Positions 1-8,423 of a stretch of DNA of 64,000 nt are shown in pieces. The stretch covers positions 1-64,000 of the forward strand of contig CAJWLM010000009.1 of NCBI GenBank assembly GCA_913043025.1, read 5' to 3'. Position 1 is the first letter of the stretch, and each line of letters begins with the position of its first letter. The translations under genes were made by a program, and so were the position numbers. Source of the DNA: an uncultured Rhodospirillaceae bacterium. Lineage in GTDB: Bacteria > Pseudomonadota > Alphaproteobacteria > UBA8366. A model generated the notes under the pieces. The model did no database searches, was not told where the DNA came from, and was given only the letters and a program-made list of their open reading frames with translations.

Positions 1-2
1 TA

Positions 3-221
3 AAAGACTTAAAAAAACAATTACCTTGCGCTGCTTTCCTGAATGGAGAATATGGTATAAAAGATATATATGCGGGAGTTCCAGTTATTATTGGATCAAG
101 TGGCGTAGAAAAAATTATTGAATTAGAACTATCTTCACAAGAAAGAAAAAACTTTGAAAAGTCTATAGAAGCAGTGAGAGATTTGTTTAATGCAGCTAAA
201 AAAATTGACTCCTCATTATAA
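3..221 (+). CDS. mdh: Malate dehydrogenase, C-terminal 72 residues (partial at the window edge)
   Basis: The frame is open from the window edge and ends at TAA 219-221. It reads as the C-terminal domain of alphaproteobacterial malate dehydrogenase: an LPCAAFLNGEYGIKD stretch, then YAGVPVIIGSSGVEKIIEL, then the usual charged terminal helix. The enzyme interconverts malate and oxaloacetate with NAD in the cytoplasmic TCA cycle. Codons are almost all A/T-ending and Lys/Ile/Asn are abundant, as in SAR11 (Pelagibacterales) and quite unlike the genes right of position 650. The family call is secure; the SAR11-like origin is inferred from composition. Confidence 0.85.
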   Translation, partial: KDLKKQLPCAAFLNGEYGIKDIYAGVPVIIGSSGVEKIIELELSSQERKNFEKSIEAVRDLFNAAKKIDSSL

Positions 222-244
222 ATAAAGCAAGTTCAATTTATTTA

Positions 245-670
245 ATGTGCTTAAAAAATTTTTGGTTTTCATACAAAAACATTTTAACAAACGAGTTAAA
301 TAGAAAAAATTATTTTTCTTTTATAAGAAAAATTTTTGGAGTTTTTTATAAATTTATTTTAAAACTAATAAGAAATAATTTTTCCAAAAAAATAATTGAT
401 CTAGACAAAATTGACCACAAAAAATATTCAGAATTAGATTTAGATGAATTATTTATAAATTTTAATTGCGACAAAGGTTCTAAATGCATTTTTGAAGAAA
501 AAAGAATTACTTCTCATCATTATTCTAACTTCTACCAAAAATATTTTTCTTCAATAAAAAATGATAAAATGAATATATTAGAATTAGGGTCCCATGAAGG
601 TAAAGGAATAGCAAGTTTTTATTTTTATTTTCCTAATTCAAGTTTTTTCTCGTTATCTAATCGTGCGTAA
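245..670 (+). pseudogene. SAM-dependent methyltransferase, N-terminal part, cut at a sequence junction
   Basis: This frame starts 23 bases after mdh and is extremely A/T-rich. After a basic, Phe/Lys-rich N-terminal region it reaches a class I methyltransferase motif I (NILELGSHEGKGIASF, about residues 109-124), which binds S-adenosylmethionine. The protein then stops about 20 residues later, although the family normally continues for 100 or more residues. The last codons (after PNSSFF) lie in DNA of different composition that is antisense to a dioxygenase gene, so the C-terminus is not genuine. The substrate is unknown; such genes often occur in surface-polysaccharide clusters of SAR11-like bacteria. 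Confidence 0.6.
643..650. other. Probable chimeric junction between two genomes
   Basis: Two genes on opposite strands are both cut here: the methyltransferase coming from the left and the TauD/TfdA gene coming from the right. Base composition changes from very A/T-rich to balanced within a few bases. A short T-rich run (643-650) could serve either gene and is the likely microhomology. An assembly join is more likely than real transfer, because the left side contains a core gene (mdh) of an A/T-rich organism. Confidence 0.7.
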
Positions 671-1158
671 GCAGTACGCATATCTGCAAAAAGCGTCTCA
701 CCACCTGCCGGTGGGGCGATCCTGCAATGGAATACAGATCCTATGGGTGGAAATTCTCTAAAAGTAGAGTCGGTGTGCCAAACGGGTCGCCTCGTTTTAG
801 GATTATAACGAATATCGCTATCATCCTTAAGTTGCGGTACGATGGCGAATTGAGCTCGAGGCTTACCCGCATTATCTTTTATATTCCCAATTCTAAGAAT
901 AGGAAAACCCGGCACCGTTTTGTCCTCTCTTGCAGTCTGAGTTTTGTTTTCAACAATTCCAAAAACATTGGACCATGCGACTAATTCGGCCGGTGTAATG
1001 TCTCTCAAGTCTTCCCCACGGACAGCAACGAGACCACCGCAACTGAGCCAAATATCGTATGCTTCTGTTTGGAAGGTTTTATCACTCAGGTCCTGTCTCG
1101 TAACGCCGTTTACAAGAATGCCAAAGCTTCCATTAAGGGGTGAAGTTTCGTGATCCAT
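643..1158 (-). pseudogene. TauD/TfdA-family 2-oxoglutarate dioxygenase, C-terminus missing
   Basis: The N-terminal ~170 residues of a TauD/TfdA dioxygenase are present. These non-haem Fe(II) enzymes oxidise substrates such as taurine or other sulfonates using 2-oxoglutarate. The first iron ligands are visible in WHTDSTF (His-x-Asp), followed by GGETLFADMRTAYARL. The distal His and the 2-oxoglutarate-binding Arg, normally in the last third, are absent because the sequence breaks at the junction near 645. The start at 1158 has a good GAGGAG ribosome site four bases upstream. The true substrate cannot be read from this fragment; the sulfite dehydrogenases further right make sulfonate use a reasonable guess. 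Confidence 0.75.
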
Positions 1159-1370
1159 TTCTCCTCACTTATTCGATATATAGAGTTCAAGACAGATATT
1201 AGCAGAGATCAAAAGAATATTTCGACCTTTGTCGGTCAAAAAATTAGATTGTTTTTTAAGAACGAAACTAGTCTTTTTTTATCATTCATTTTTATACCTT
1301 GAAAAGATCTGAATGGGATACGGGAACGTTATAAAGGTATTATATCAGTTAGTAGCGGCGAATATGCATT

Positions 1371-1988
1371 ATGGTCGATAGAGGTACGGCGAACCAACCT
1401 AAAAGAAATTTGTCTGGAACTGCACAAGACTGTCCGTCTCCCGCTTTCTCGGCCTACTCAGCCGCGCGTTCTTCTTTGCCTTCCTGGTTAATACGCGATT
1501 TACGATCAGATCACGCTGGAGAAGCAGGTGCTGTAGCAATGTATAAAGGCATTTTAAATGTCTCCCGGTGCGGAAGCGTGCGTACTTTTGCGTCAGAACA
1601 TCTTGAAACCGAAAGCAATCACCTAAAATTGCTTGAAACCATTCTTCCGCTAGCAGATCGCAGCACATCATTACCGCTTTGGACATGTGCTGGCTATATT
1701 ACGGGGGGCCTGCCCGCATTATTTGGGGCCGAAGCAGTGTTCCAAACCATCGATGCAGTTGAGACTTTTGTCGACGAACATTACCGAAAACAAATTGTTA
1801 GGTTAAATCATACACATCGTCATAAGCGCATTTCTAACATTTTAGAACATTGTCGCTTTGATGAGGTGCAGCACAGAGATGAAGCACGGAAGAAAGCGTT
1901 AGGAGCTAACAATATTTTTTTGAAAACTTGGTGCAAGCTAGTAACTTTTGGATCGTTGGTGGCAGTCACCATCGCTCGTTCGATTTAA
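1371..1988 (+). CDS. coq7: Ubiquinone biosynthesis di-iron hydroxylase Coq7
   Basis: This 205-residue protein matches the COQ7/CAT5 family, the di-iron monooxygenase that hydroxylates demethoxyubiquinone near the end of ubiquinone synthesis at the inner membrane. The iron ligands appear in family order: Glu in RSDHAGEAGAV (about residue 51), Glu and His in EHLETESNH (81 and 84), Glu in ETFVDEHY, and the Glu/His pair in RFDEVQHRDE (165, 168). The first ~35 residues are a poorly conserved extension. The gene stands alone, with a photolyase-like gene starting 20 bases downstream on the same strand. Confidence 0.9.
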   Translation: MVDRGTANQPKRNLSGTAQDCPSPAFSAYSAARSSLPSWLIRDLRSDHAGEAGAVAMYKGILNVSRCGSVRTFASEHLETESNHLKLLETILPLADRSTSLPLWTCAGYITGGLPALFGAEAVFQTIDAVETFVDEHYRKQIVRLNHTHRHKRISNILEHCRFDEVQHRDEARKKALGANNIFLKTWCKLVTFGSLVAVTIARSI

Positions 1989-2008
1989 TTTTCCGGTAAA
2001 TTTTATCT

Positions 2009-3226
2009 ATGTGGAATCCCAAGCGTGAAAATGGATTAAAGCAGCTAGAGCGTTTCGTGGCACGTTCTGGAAGAGAATACGCGGCGCAGCGAAATTTTGA
2101 CTTGGGCATGAACAGACATGAGCATGTGTCCAAATTGTCCCCGTGGGTTAGGCACCGTATAATTTCTGAAGAGGAGGTAGTCACTGCGGTTCTAGAGAAG
2201 CATACTCTCAGCGGAGCAGAAAAATTTGTGCAAGAGGTGTTTTGGCGGACCTATTGGAAAGGTTGGCTGGAAACACACCCTAGTGTTTGGAAAGATTACA
2301 CAGTCCGTACGTCTAAACTAGCCAAAGAGTTGGAGATTAATACTTCATTGCGAGAGCAGTTTGTGAATGCAACAACTGGAAAAACTGGCATTGCATGCTT
2401 CGATGATTGGACACACGAGCTTATTGAGAGTGGATACCTCCACAATCACGCACGGATGTGGTTTGCCAGCATATGGGTTTTCACTTTGAAACTACCTTGG
2501 GAACTTGGAGCAGATTTTTTTCTTCGGCACCTATTAGATGGTGACCCGGCTTCAAATACCCTGTCGTGGAGATGGGTTGCTGGTCTTCATACAAAAGGAA
2601 AAACATACCTCGCAAGATCAGATAATATTTCGAAATTCACTAAAGGTCGTTACACTAATATTACTCAGCTTTCAAAAGAGGCATTACCAGCTAACTTTGT
2701 AGCGGAAGCGCCCTCTCTACTGCCCTTACCCGTCCACGAACCATTTAAGAGTGGAGTGCCAACGGGATTATTGCTAACAGACGAAGATTTAAATCCTACC
2801 GAGCTCGTCCGGAAAATCGGACCACTAGCGGCTGTCGCCAACTTTAGCAGCGTAGAACAGCGTTCGTCATTTCCGATATCGTCAAATGTTTCAGATTTTG
2901 TCTGCGGCGCACATAAAGATGCCGGTCTTCGTTTAAGGCAGACGAAATGCTTAAATGACTCTTTAATTTCTGAATGCAAATCGGTTAAATCAATTTGTGA
3001 GTGGGCACTTCGCAATAATCTTAATCAAGTTGTTACCCCACACATCTCAGTTGGCCCCACTCAGGATGCCTTGGGAGGTTTATCAGAGGAATTACAATCG
3101 AAAGGGATCAATTTTTGTCAGGTTATAGCCCGTTGGGATTTGATGTCTTGGCCCCATTCATCGCGTGGCTTTTTTAAGCTTCGCAAAAAAATACCAACAA
3201 TACTTTCAGAGGTGCCTCTTATTTGA
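2009..3226 (+). CDS. Cryptochrome/photolyase-like FAD-binding protein with an atypical domain order
   Basis: The first ~220 of 405 residues match the photolyase/cryptochrome FAD-binding helical domain: GREYAAQRNFDLG, SKLSPWVRHRIISEEEVV, FWRTYWKGWLE, the Asn/His-Ala-Arg-Met helix (LHNHARMWFASIW) and the DGDPASNTLSWRWVAG loop that contacts FAD. The usual N-terminal α/β antenna domain is missing. Instead ~185 residues follow with an α/β look and an ending (IARWDLMSWPHSSRGFF, then LRKKIP) that recalls the end of a photolyase N-domain. It may be a light-responsive flavoprotein or a DNA repair enzyme; activity cannot be assigned. It starts 20 bases after coq7 and may be cotranscribed with it. Confidence 0.75.
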   Translation: MWNPKRENGLKQLERFVARSGREYAAQRNFDLGMNRHEHVSKLSPWVRHRIISEEEVVTAVLEKHTLSGAEKFVQEVFWRTYWKGWLETHPSVWKDYTVRTSKLAKELEINTSLREQFVNATTGKTGIACFDDWTHELIESGYLHNHARMWFASIWVFTLKLPWELGADFFLRHLLDGDPASNTLSWRWVAGLHTKGKTYLARSDNISKFTKGRYTNITQLSKEALPANFVAEAPSLLPLPVHEPFKSGVPTGLLLTDEDLNPTELVRKIGPLAAVANFSSVEQRSSFPISSNVSDFVCGAHKDAGLRLRQTKCLNDSLISECKSVKSICEWALRNNLNQVVTPHISVGPTQDALGGLSEELQSKGINFCQVIARWDLMSWPHSSRGFFKLRKKIPTILSEVPLI

Positions 3227-3292
3227 TGCAAGCGGCCGAGGTTCTCTGCGCAAACCGGCACCTCCTCGCCATAATTCACACCAGACCGTGGG

Positions 3293-3745
3293 TTAGGATA
3301 TAAGCAGTCTATGATAATTCCCATAGCCTAATAAAATCACTACAGAAATCGAACCAATTAATTGAAGCACATTAATCCAAACGGAAATACCATGCAGTAT
3401 TTTGAACGATCGCTCGGCCTTAGTATTATCAGCGGACATGCTATCACGGCATCTGTTTATCCATGGCATCAATATTTGTCGTCCACATATAGAACCGGCC
3501 GAGATAAATGCTAGAATAGACGCTTCTAAATGATATCCGCGAAATAAACTCACTGCAGAAATGGCTGCAAGACTGGCTGTAAAAAGATAATACCAAGGGA
3601 AAATGCTACGTACAAAATAACCAGCAGTGTCTCCATCTAATTTTATGAAGATCAACGGTGCAACTACGCACGAAAAAAACGCCAATGAACCAGCTAGTAT
3701 AGCTGCCATCGTAAGACCAAAAATATATAAAACTAATTCCCACAT
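3293..3745 (-). CDS. DUF4149/TMEM205-like integral membrane protein
   Basis: This 150-residue protein has four hydrophobic segments (about residues 5-30, 47-68, 72-90 and 120-143) and the DUF4149 signature near the start: SLAFFSCVVAPLIF, then AGYFVRSIFPWYY. Members are small inner-membrane proteins found through the Proteobacteria and related to eukaryotic TMEM205; their function is not established. The gene is convergent with the photolyase-like gene and stands alone. Its start lies about 125 bases from the divergent CIA30-family gene, so the two probably share an intergenic promoter region. Confidence 0.7.
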   Translation of the reverse strand: MWELVLYIFGLTMAAILAGSLAFFSCVVAPLIFIKLDGDTAGYFVRSIFPWYYLFTASLAAISAVSLFRGYHLEASILAFISAGSICGRQILMPWINRCRDSMSADNTKAERSFKILHGISVWINVLQLIGSISVVILLGYGNYHRLLIS

Positions 3746-3869
3746 TTGAATAAATACTTGTACAGTTAAATGAGCTTGATGTTCACTTTTAAGTTTTTTC
3801 GAAAAACCTAATTTTTACGGTTATCTCTTTAACACTATATCGATTGAGTTACAGAAGGAACCATCTTTT

Positions 3870-4478
3870 GTGAGAAACAATAGACGACGTGTTGTGAATG
3901 GATTAATGGGCATAGGGTTATTTGGCGTTATACTTTCCTGGCCTTTGGAATTATCAGCACAGGACAACCGAATGCTAATAGATGATTTTAGTAAAGAAAA
4001 TTTCATTTCAGCCTTGGGAACATCTTGGGTTGGGGTAAGTGATAAAGTGATGGGCGGAATATCTGAGGCAAGAATAGAAACAACAACAATAAGCTTGCGT
4101 CGCTGCTTACATCTCACGGGCGATGTGCGCGTTGAAAATAATGGTGGTTTTATTCAAGCCGCACTGAACTTATCAGAAGACAACAAAATATTTGATGCAT
4201 CACGGTTTTCTGGCGTTCGTCTAACAGTATACGGAAATAATGAGAATTACTCGATCCACCTGCGCACGCTCGACAACAATCGACCATGGCAATCATATCG
4301 CGCACATTTTATCGCAAAATCAATGTGGCACGTTATTGAGCTGCCATTTAAGAACTTCAAACCTTACAGGCTGGACACAAAACTCAACATAACACGTCTT
4401 AAGCGTATCGGTTTGGTGGCTATAGGTCGTCCCTTTAGCGCCGATCTCGCCATTTCAAATATTGAATTTTACAAATAG
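3870..4478 (+). CDS. CIA30-family (NDUFAF1-like) exported β-sandwich protein
   Basis: The 202-residue product has the Complex I intermediate-associated protein 30 fold: WVGVSDKVMGGISEAR near residue 52, GGFIQAALNL, then SGVRLTVYGNN and a final ISNIEFYK strand. Bacterial members are sugar-binding-like β-sandwich proteins, mostly uncharacterised. The N-terminus (RNNRRRVV, then a hydrophobic stretch ending in LELSAQD) looks like a signal peptide, possibly Tat-type because of the arginine run, so the protein is probably periplasmic. The start is a GTG at 3870. It ends four bases before a convergent broken oxygenase gene. Confidence 0.7.
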   Translation: MRNNRRRVVNGLMGIGLFGVILSWPLELSAQDNRMLIDDFSKENFISALGTSWVGVSDKVMGGISEARIETTTISLRRCLHLTGDVRVENNGGFIQAALNLSEDNKIFDASRFSGVRLTVYGNNENYSIHLRTLDNNRPWQSYRAHFIAKSMWHVIELPFKNFKPYRLDTKLNITRLKRIGLVAIGRPFSADLAISNIEFYK

Positions 4479-4482
4479 GTTA

Positions 4483-4866
4483 TCACCACCGAGCTTTATT
4501 CCCTGACGGATGATTGTGGATATCTTGTGAATGCCCGCGACCGTATATGTTTAACCAACAATCGTTAAGATGAAGCCTTTTTTCTCTATAATGGTAACGC
4601 ATTATTTCGCCGTAATGAATTGCGCACGCCGTAACAGATTTAGCAAAACTTTTTAAACAGGAGCGTAAATGCAAACGACCCTCGGTTGTCATTGTTGTAT
4701 AATGGTCATATGACCAATTACTTGGTTTCCCATTGGGTACTTCATCACGGATAACTAAAATTTCCTTCATCAAAGCAGCATCAAAAATATCAGCACTAGG
4801 ATGCTGTGTAACCTGATAGAGAGTTGGAAACAGGTATTCAGTTATGCGATTTTCCTCTGATGTCAT
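4483..4866 (-). pseudogene. 2OG-Fe(II) oxygenase-like protein (TIGR02466 type), truncated
   Basis: The 127 residues resemble the N-terminal two thirds of the small TIGR02466-type 2-oxoglutarate/Fe(II) oxygenases often seen in marine bacteria and their phages. The start of the catalytic core is visible as LNDCWLNIYGRGHSQDIHNHPSG, which contains a probable first iron ligand. The frame then ends after GNKARW. The remaining β-strands, the distal iron His and the co-substrate Arg are absent, and the convergent CIA30 gene begins at once. This looks like a 3' deletion, so the product is probably inactive. Confidence 0.5.
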
Positions 4867-5016
4867 GACCCTTGGGTTATCGAAAATTGGTTATGTTGGC
4901 CATGCTAATTTCCACATTATATTTCTTGCGCCATTTAAAGACTTTCAGTGTTACCACTAAATGTGACATAACCAATCGAGAGTTTTTGTTGAGCAAAACA
5001 AGTGGGAGTATGGAAC

Positions 5017-6048
5017 ATGAGAAAGTTTTTGATGGCGGCTGCCTTAGTGGCATTTGCCAGTAACACTATCATTGGTGCAGAGCCAGCGCATGCCGCTGAT
5101 GGCCCAACACTCACTGCAGTTAAAAAACGTGGTGAATTAATATGCGGTGTCCATCAGGGTCGCTATGGCTTTGCTATTGCTGATAAAAAGGGCAAGTGGA
5201 AAGGGCTTGATGTTGATGTCTGCAAAGCGGTAGCAGCAGCGGTTCTTGGTGATGGTAATAAGGTAAAATATATTCCACTTGGAAGCGTGCAACGCTTCCC
5301 TGCCCTGCAATCGGGGCAAGTTGACATGCTTTCACGCACTACAACTATCACGCTTACCCGGGACTCAGCTCTCGGTCTTAACTTTGGCCCCCCAACGTTT
5401 TACACCGGAACGGGTTTTATGGTTCGCAAGAAACTGGGCATTACAAAGGTTGACCAACTGGGTGGAGCAGCAATTTGCGTCTTTCCAGGCAGCACAACAG
5501 AGAAGAATATTGCCGCATTATTCAAGTCAAAAGGAATGAAGATGACACCCGTTGTTATCGAGAATTCAAAAGAACTTGTCAGTGCATACATGGCAGGTCG
5601 TTGCGATGTACTTGCAATGGATCAGGCAGGTCTTCCGGGTCACCAACAGTACGATGCTAAAACCCCCTCCGATCATGTGATTCTGGATGGAGTTTATTCC
5701 AAAGAACCACTAGCCGCTGGCGTACGAGCCGATGATGACCAGTGGTTTGATATTACAAAATGGGTTGTGCATGCGCTATTCAACGCAGAAGAATGGGGAA
5801 TTACCCAGGCGAACGTTGATAAAATGAAGGCGTCAAAAGATCCGAATGTCACGCGACTGCTTGGTGCCACTGGTAATCTTGGCAAAAAGATAGGACTTGG
5901 TAAATCTTGGGCGTATGACGCAATCAAAGCGGTCGGCAACTATGGTGAAGTATACGATAGAAACTGGGGCCCGCCGTTGAACCTTGCGCGAGGGGTTAAT
6001 GAACTTTGGACAAAAGGGGGCCTGATGTACGGCTTCCCGATGAAGTAA
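5017..6048 (+). CDS. aapJ: General L-amino acid ABC transporter, periplasmic binding protein
   Basis: AapJ captures L-amino acids in the periplasm and hands them to the AapQM channel. The product starts with a classical signal peptide (MRKFLMAAALVAFASN, cleavage after HA-A near residue 26). It then shows the family features ICGVHQGRYGFA, GLDVDVCKAVAAAVLG and the closing NLARGVNELWTKGGLMYGFP. The ATG at 5017 was chosen because GGGAG lies eight bases upstream and the signal peptide begins there; an in-frame GTG at 5002 is less likely. It is the first gene of a four-gene operon and is followed by a strong hairpin that probably raises its expression over the other subunits. Confidence 0.93.
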   Translation: MRKFLMAAALVAFASNTIIGAEPAHAADGPTLTAVKKRGELICGVHQGRYGFAIADKKGKWKGLDVDVCKAVAAAVLGDGNKVKYIPLGSVQRFPALQSGQVDMLSRTTTITLTRDSALGLNFGPPTFYTGTGFMVRKKLGITKVDQLGGAAICVFPGSTTEKNIAALFKSKGMKMTPVVIENSKELVSAYMAGRCDVLAMDQAGLPGHQQYDAKTPSDHVILDGVYSKEPLAAGVRADDDQWFDITKWVVHALFNAEEWGITQANVDKMKASKDPNVTRLLGATGNLGKKIGLGKSWAYDAIKAVGNYGEVYDRNWGPPLNLARGVNELWTKGGLMYGFPMK

Positions 6049-6057
6049 GACTTTTTT

Positions 6058-6103
6058 AGATGTGCCGTCCGGCCTTTGAGGGGCGGCGCATCTAATTTTT
6101 TTT
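6058..6103 (+). terminator. Hairpin with T-run between aapJ and aapQ
   Basis: AGATGTGCCG at 6058-6067 pairs with the segment ending GCGCATCT at 6093, around a loop of about ten bases, and eight T residues follow (6096-6103). This is a typical intrinsic-terminator shape. Between a binding-protein gene and its permease genes such hairpins usually act as partial terminators or mRNA stabilisers. Confidence 0.8.
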
Positions 6104-6125
6104 CACCGAATTTGCGAAATAGGTT

Positions 6126-7304
6126 ATGGCCGAACAGGCACACCCGCCAAAAAACAATCGTTCGATACTCCACAGTATCGCGTTTCGGAATATTGCATAT
6201 CAACTGCTACTTGTTGCAGCGCTGGCCTTTCTAGGCTGGTATCTTTATGACAATATAAATGAAAACCTCGATCGCCAGAATATAGCAACGGGTTGGGGTT
6301 TTCTTAATGAGCCGGCAGGTTTTGACATAAGCGAGTCAATTATCCCTTTTGACTCAAGTCAGACCTTCGCCCGGATCTTTGCGGCAGGCGTACTTAATAC
6401 GCTTCATGTAGCTTTTGTTGGTATTTTTCTTGCTACCTTACTGGGTATTACGATGGGAATAGCCCGGGTATCTCGTAACTGGCTAGTATCAAAGGTAGCA
6501 TCTGCTTACGTAGAAATCTGTCGGAACGTACCAGTTGTTCTACATGTTATCTTTTGGTCTTCCATTATCCGACTCTTACCCCACCCGCGCCAAGCGCTGG
6601 AACCATTTAATGGCGCATTTATATCCAATCGTGGCCTAATGCTGCCCTTTCCTGTTGATAACATACTTTATCCTTGGGTGGCTTTTGCGTTAGTTTTAGG
6701 AATTGGTGGGGCATTAATTTTTGCTCGGTGGGCGCGTTTCCGCCGAGAACACACCGGACAATACATTTCTGTATTTTGGCCCGGCACCTCCATAATCGTT
6801 GGATTGCCATTATTGGTATGGGTATTAGGCGGCGCTCCGTTGACGTGGGATTATCCAGCATTGAAAGGGTTTAATTATCAGGGAGGGATATCCTTATCTC
6901 CAGAATATATAGCTCTACTAATCGGTATAACAGTATACACAGGGGCTTTTATCGCTGAAATAGTTCGTTCCGGTATTGAGTCTATTCATCGTGGACAGAT
7001 TGAAGCTTCGCGTGCCCTGGGGCTACGTCATGGCTTTATCATGCGCTTCATTATAATTCCGCAGGCCCTTAGGGTAATAGTACCGCCGACAGCAAGCCAA
7101 TTTCTAAGTCTTACCAAAAATAGTTCTTTAGGCGTTTTAATCGGCTACCCTGATCTAGTTAACATCGGAAACACCTCACTAAACCAGACAGGCCAGGCGG
7201 TAGAAGCTATTGCAATCATGATGCTAGTGTACCTAACCATAAGCCTTACGATCTCAATTTTCATGAATTTTTACAATAAACTTGTAGCTATTAGGGAGCG
7301 CTGA
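6126..7304 (+). CDS. aapQ: General L-amino acid ABC transporter permease AapQ
   Basis: This 392-residue inner-membrane permease carries an N-terminal anchor (residues ~18-40), several further hydrophobic helices, and the EAA loop that docks the ATPase (EASRALGLRHGFIMRFIIIPQA, described here by its ends, near residues 298-320). VEICRNVPVVLHVIFW near residue 135 is typical of the His/Glu/Gln permease family. It lies 77 bases after aapJ, beyond the hairpin, and two bases before aapM, so the permease and ATPase genes are one transcript. Confidence 0.92.
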   Translation: MAEQAHPPKNNRSILHSIAFRNIAYQLLLVAALAFLGWYLYDNINENLDRQNIATGWGFLNEPAGFDISESIIPFDSSQTFARIFAAGVLNTLHVAFVGIFLATLLGITMGIARVSRNWLVSKVASAYVEICRNVPVVLHVIFWSSIIRLLPHPRQALEPFNGAFISNRGLMLPFPVDNILYPWVAFALVLGIGGALIFARWARFRREHTGQYISVFWPGTSIIVGLPLLVWVLGGAPLTWDYPALKGFNYQGGISLSPEYIALLIGITVYTGAFIAEIVRSGIESIHRGQIEASRALGLRHGFIMRFIIIPQALRVIVPPTASQFLSLTKNSSLGVLIGYPDLVNIGNTSLNQTGQAVEAIAIMMLVYLTISLTISIFMNFYNKLVAIRER

Positions 7305-7306
7305 CA

Positions 7307-8404
7307 TTGGTTGACATTCAATCAAAGCGCACACCTCCGCCCGTAGCAGAGAGAGTGCCTGCAATTCGATGGGTGCGTGATAATTTTTTCAGTTCTGCTT
7401 GGAACACACTGCTTACCATTCTCATCGTGTTTGTACTCTTTGAAGCGGTGCCGGCTTTTTTTGAGTGGGGAGTGCTAAACGCGGTATGGGGAGCACAGGA
7501 CCATACCTCTTGCAGGTCAGAAGAAGCAGGCGCATGTTGGGCGGTCATTGCCGAGAAGCATAGGCCGATGTTGTTTGGTTTATTTCCCTATGAAGAACAC
7601 TGGCGGTTGCTAGTTGCATTAATAATCTTTATTAGCGTGATCTGTATAACTCTCTCGAGACGCTTCTGGAATGTGAAAATTTTGGCCCCTCTATGGATTG
7701 CCAATCTCGGTATTTGCTCTTTGCTGATGTGGGGTGGTCTTTTCGGATTGCCGTACGTGGACACTCAACAGTGGGGAGGACTGCCCCTAACAATGGTGTT
7801 ATTTACAGGAACAGTTGTGTTTGGCATGCCGGTTGCTGTGTTGTTAGCACTCGGACGTCGATCTCATATGCCGGGAATTAAAGCAACCTGTGTTACCTTT
7901 ATCGAATGCATGCGGGGCGTGCCGCTTATTACTATTCTTTTCGTCGCTGTTAATGTTTTTCCATTATTTCTACCACAAGGTTTAGAATTTGATGTGATGG
8001 TAAGAGTAATGGTCGGAATGGCGATATTTTTTGCGTGTTACCAAGCAGAGGTTATTCGCGGCGGCTTGCAGGCCATCACTCGCGGTCAGTATGAGGCAGC
8101 TGAGGCTCTTGGCCTCGGGTACTGGCAGATGATGATCCGGATCATTCTCCCCCAAGCTTTAAGAGTATGTTTGCCCGGAATTGTTAATCACATTATCGCT
8201 GCATTTAAAAATACCTCATACGTCTTAATCATCGGTCTATTTGATATTCTTAGTGCAACGACCGCTGTGATGCAGGATCCACTCTGGCGTCTTTTTACCA
8301 TAGAGGCGTACCTATTCGTTGCACTTGTATATTTTATTTTTTGTTTTGCGCTTTCCAAGTACAGTCAAAATGTTGAGCGTTGGCTGGATGAGGGGCGTCG
8401 GTAG
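7307..8404 (+). CDS. aapM: General L-amino acid ABC transporter permease AapM
   Basis: This is the second permease of the Aap system, 365 residues. It has the partner EAA loop (EAAEALGLGYWQMMIRIILP near residue 264) and the FIECMRGVPLITILF helix. The N-terminal third has the large periplasmic insertion typical of AapM, with a Cys pair (TSCRSEEAGACW). Translation seems to begin at TTG 7307, two bases after the aapQ stop, with GGGAG about nine bases upstream. Together with AapQ it forms the heterodimeric membrane channel. Confidence 0.92.
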   Translation: MVDIQSKRTPPPVAERVPAIRWVRDNFFSSAWNTLLTILIVFVLFEAVPAFFEWGVLNAVWGAQDHTSCRSEEAGACWAVIAEKHRPMLFGLFPYEEHWRLLVALIIFISVICITLSRRFWNVKILAPLWIANLGICSLLMWGGLFGLPYVDTQQWGGLPLTMVLFTGTVVFGMPVAVLLALGRRSHMPGIKATCVTFIECMRGVPLITILFVAVNVFPLFLPQGLEFDVMVRVMVGMAIFFACYQAEVIRGGLQAITRGQYEAAEALGLGYWQMMIRIILPQALRVCLPGIVNHIIAAFKNTSYVLIIGLFDILSATTAVMQDPLWRLFTIEAYLFVALVYFIFCFALSKYSQNVERWLDEGRR

Positions 8405-8423
8405 ATTGTCACGGAGAAATTAG

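Noticed and set aside
3118-3324. 68-codon minus-strand frame between the photolyase-like and DUF4149 genes
   Set aside because: It overlaps both real genes and has no supporting motif or ribosome site.
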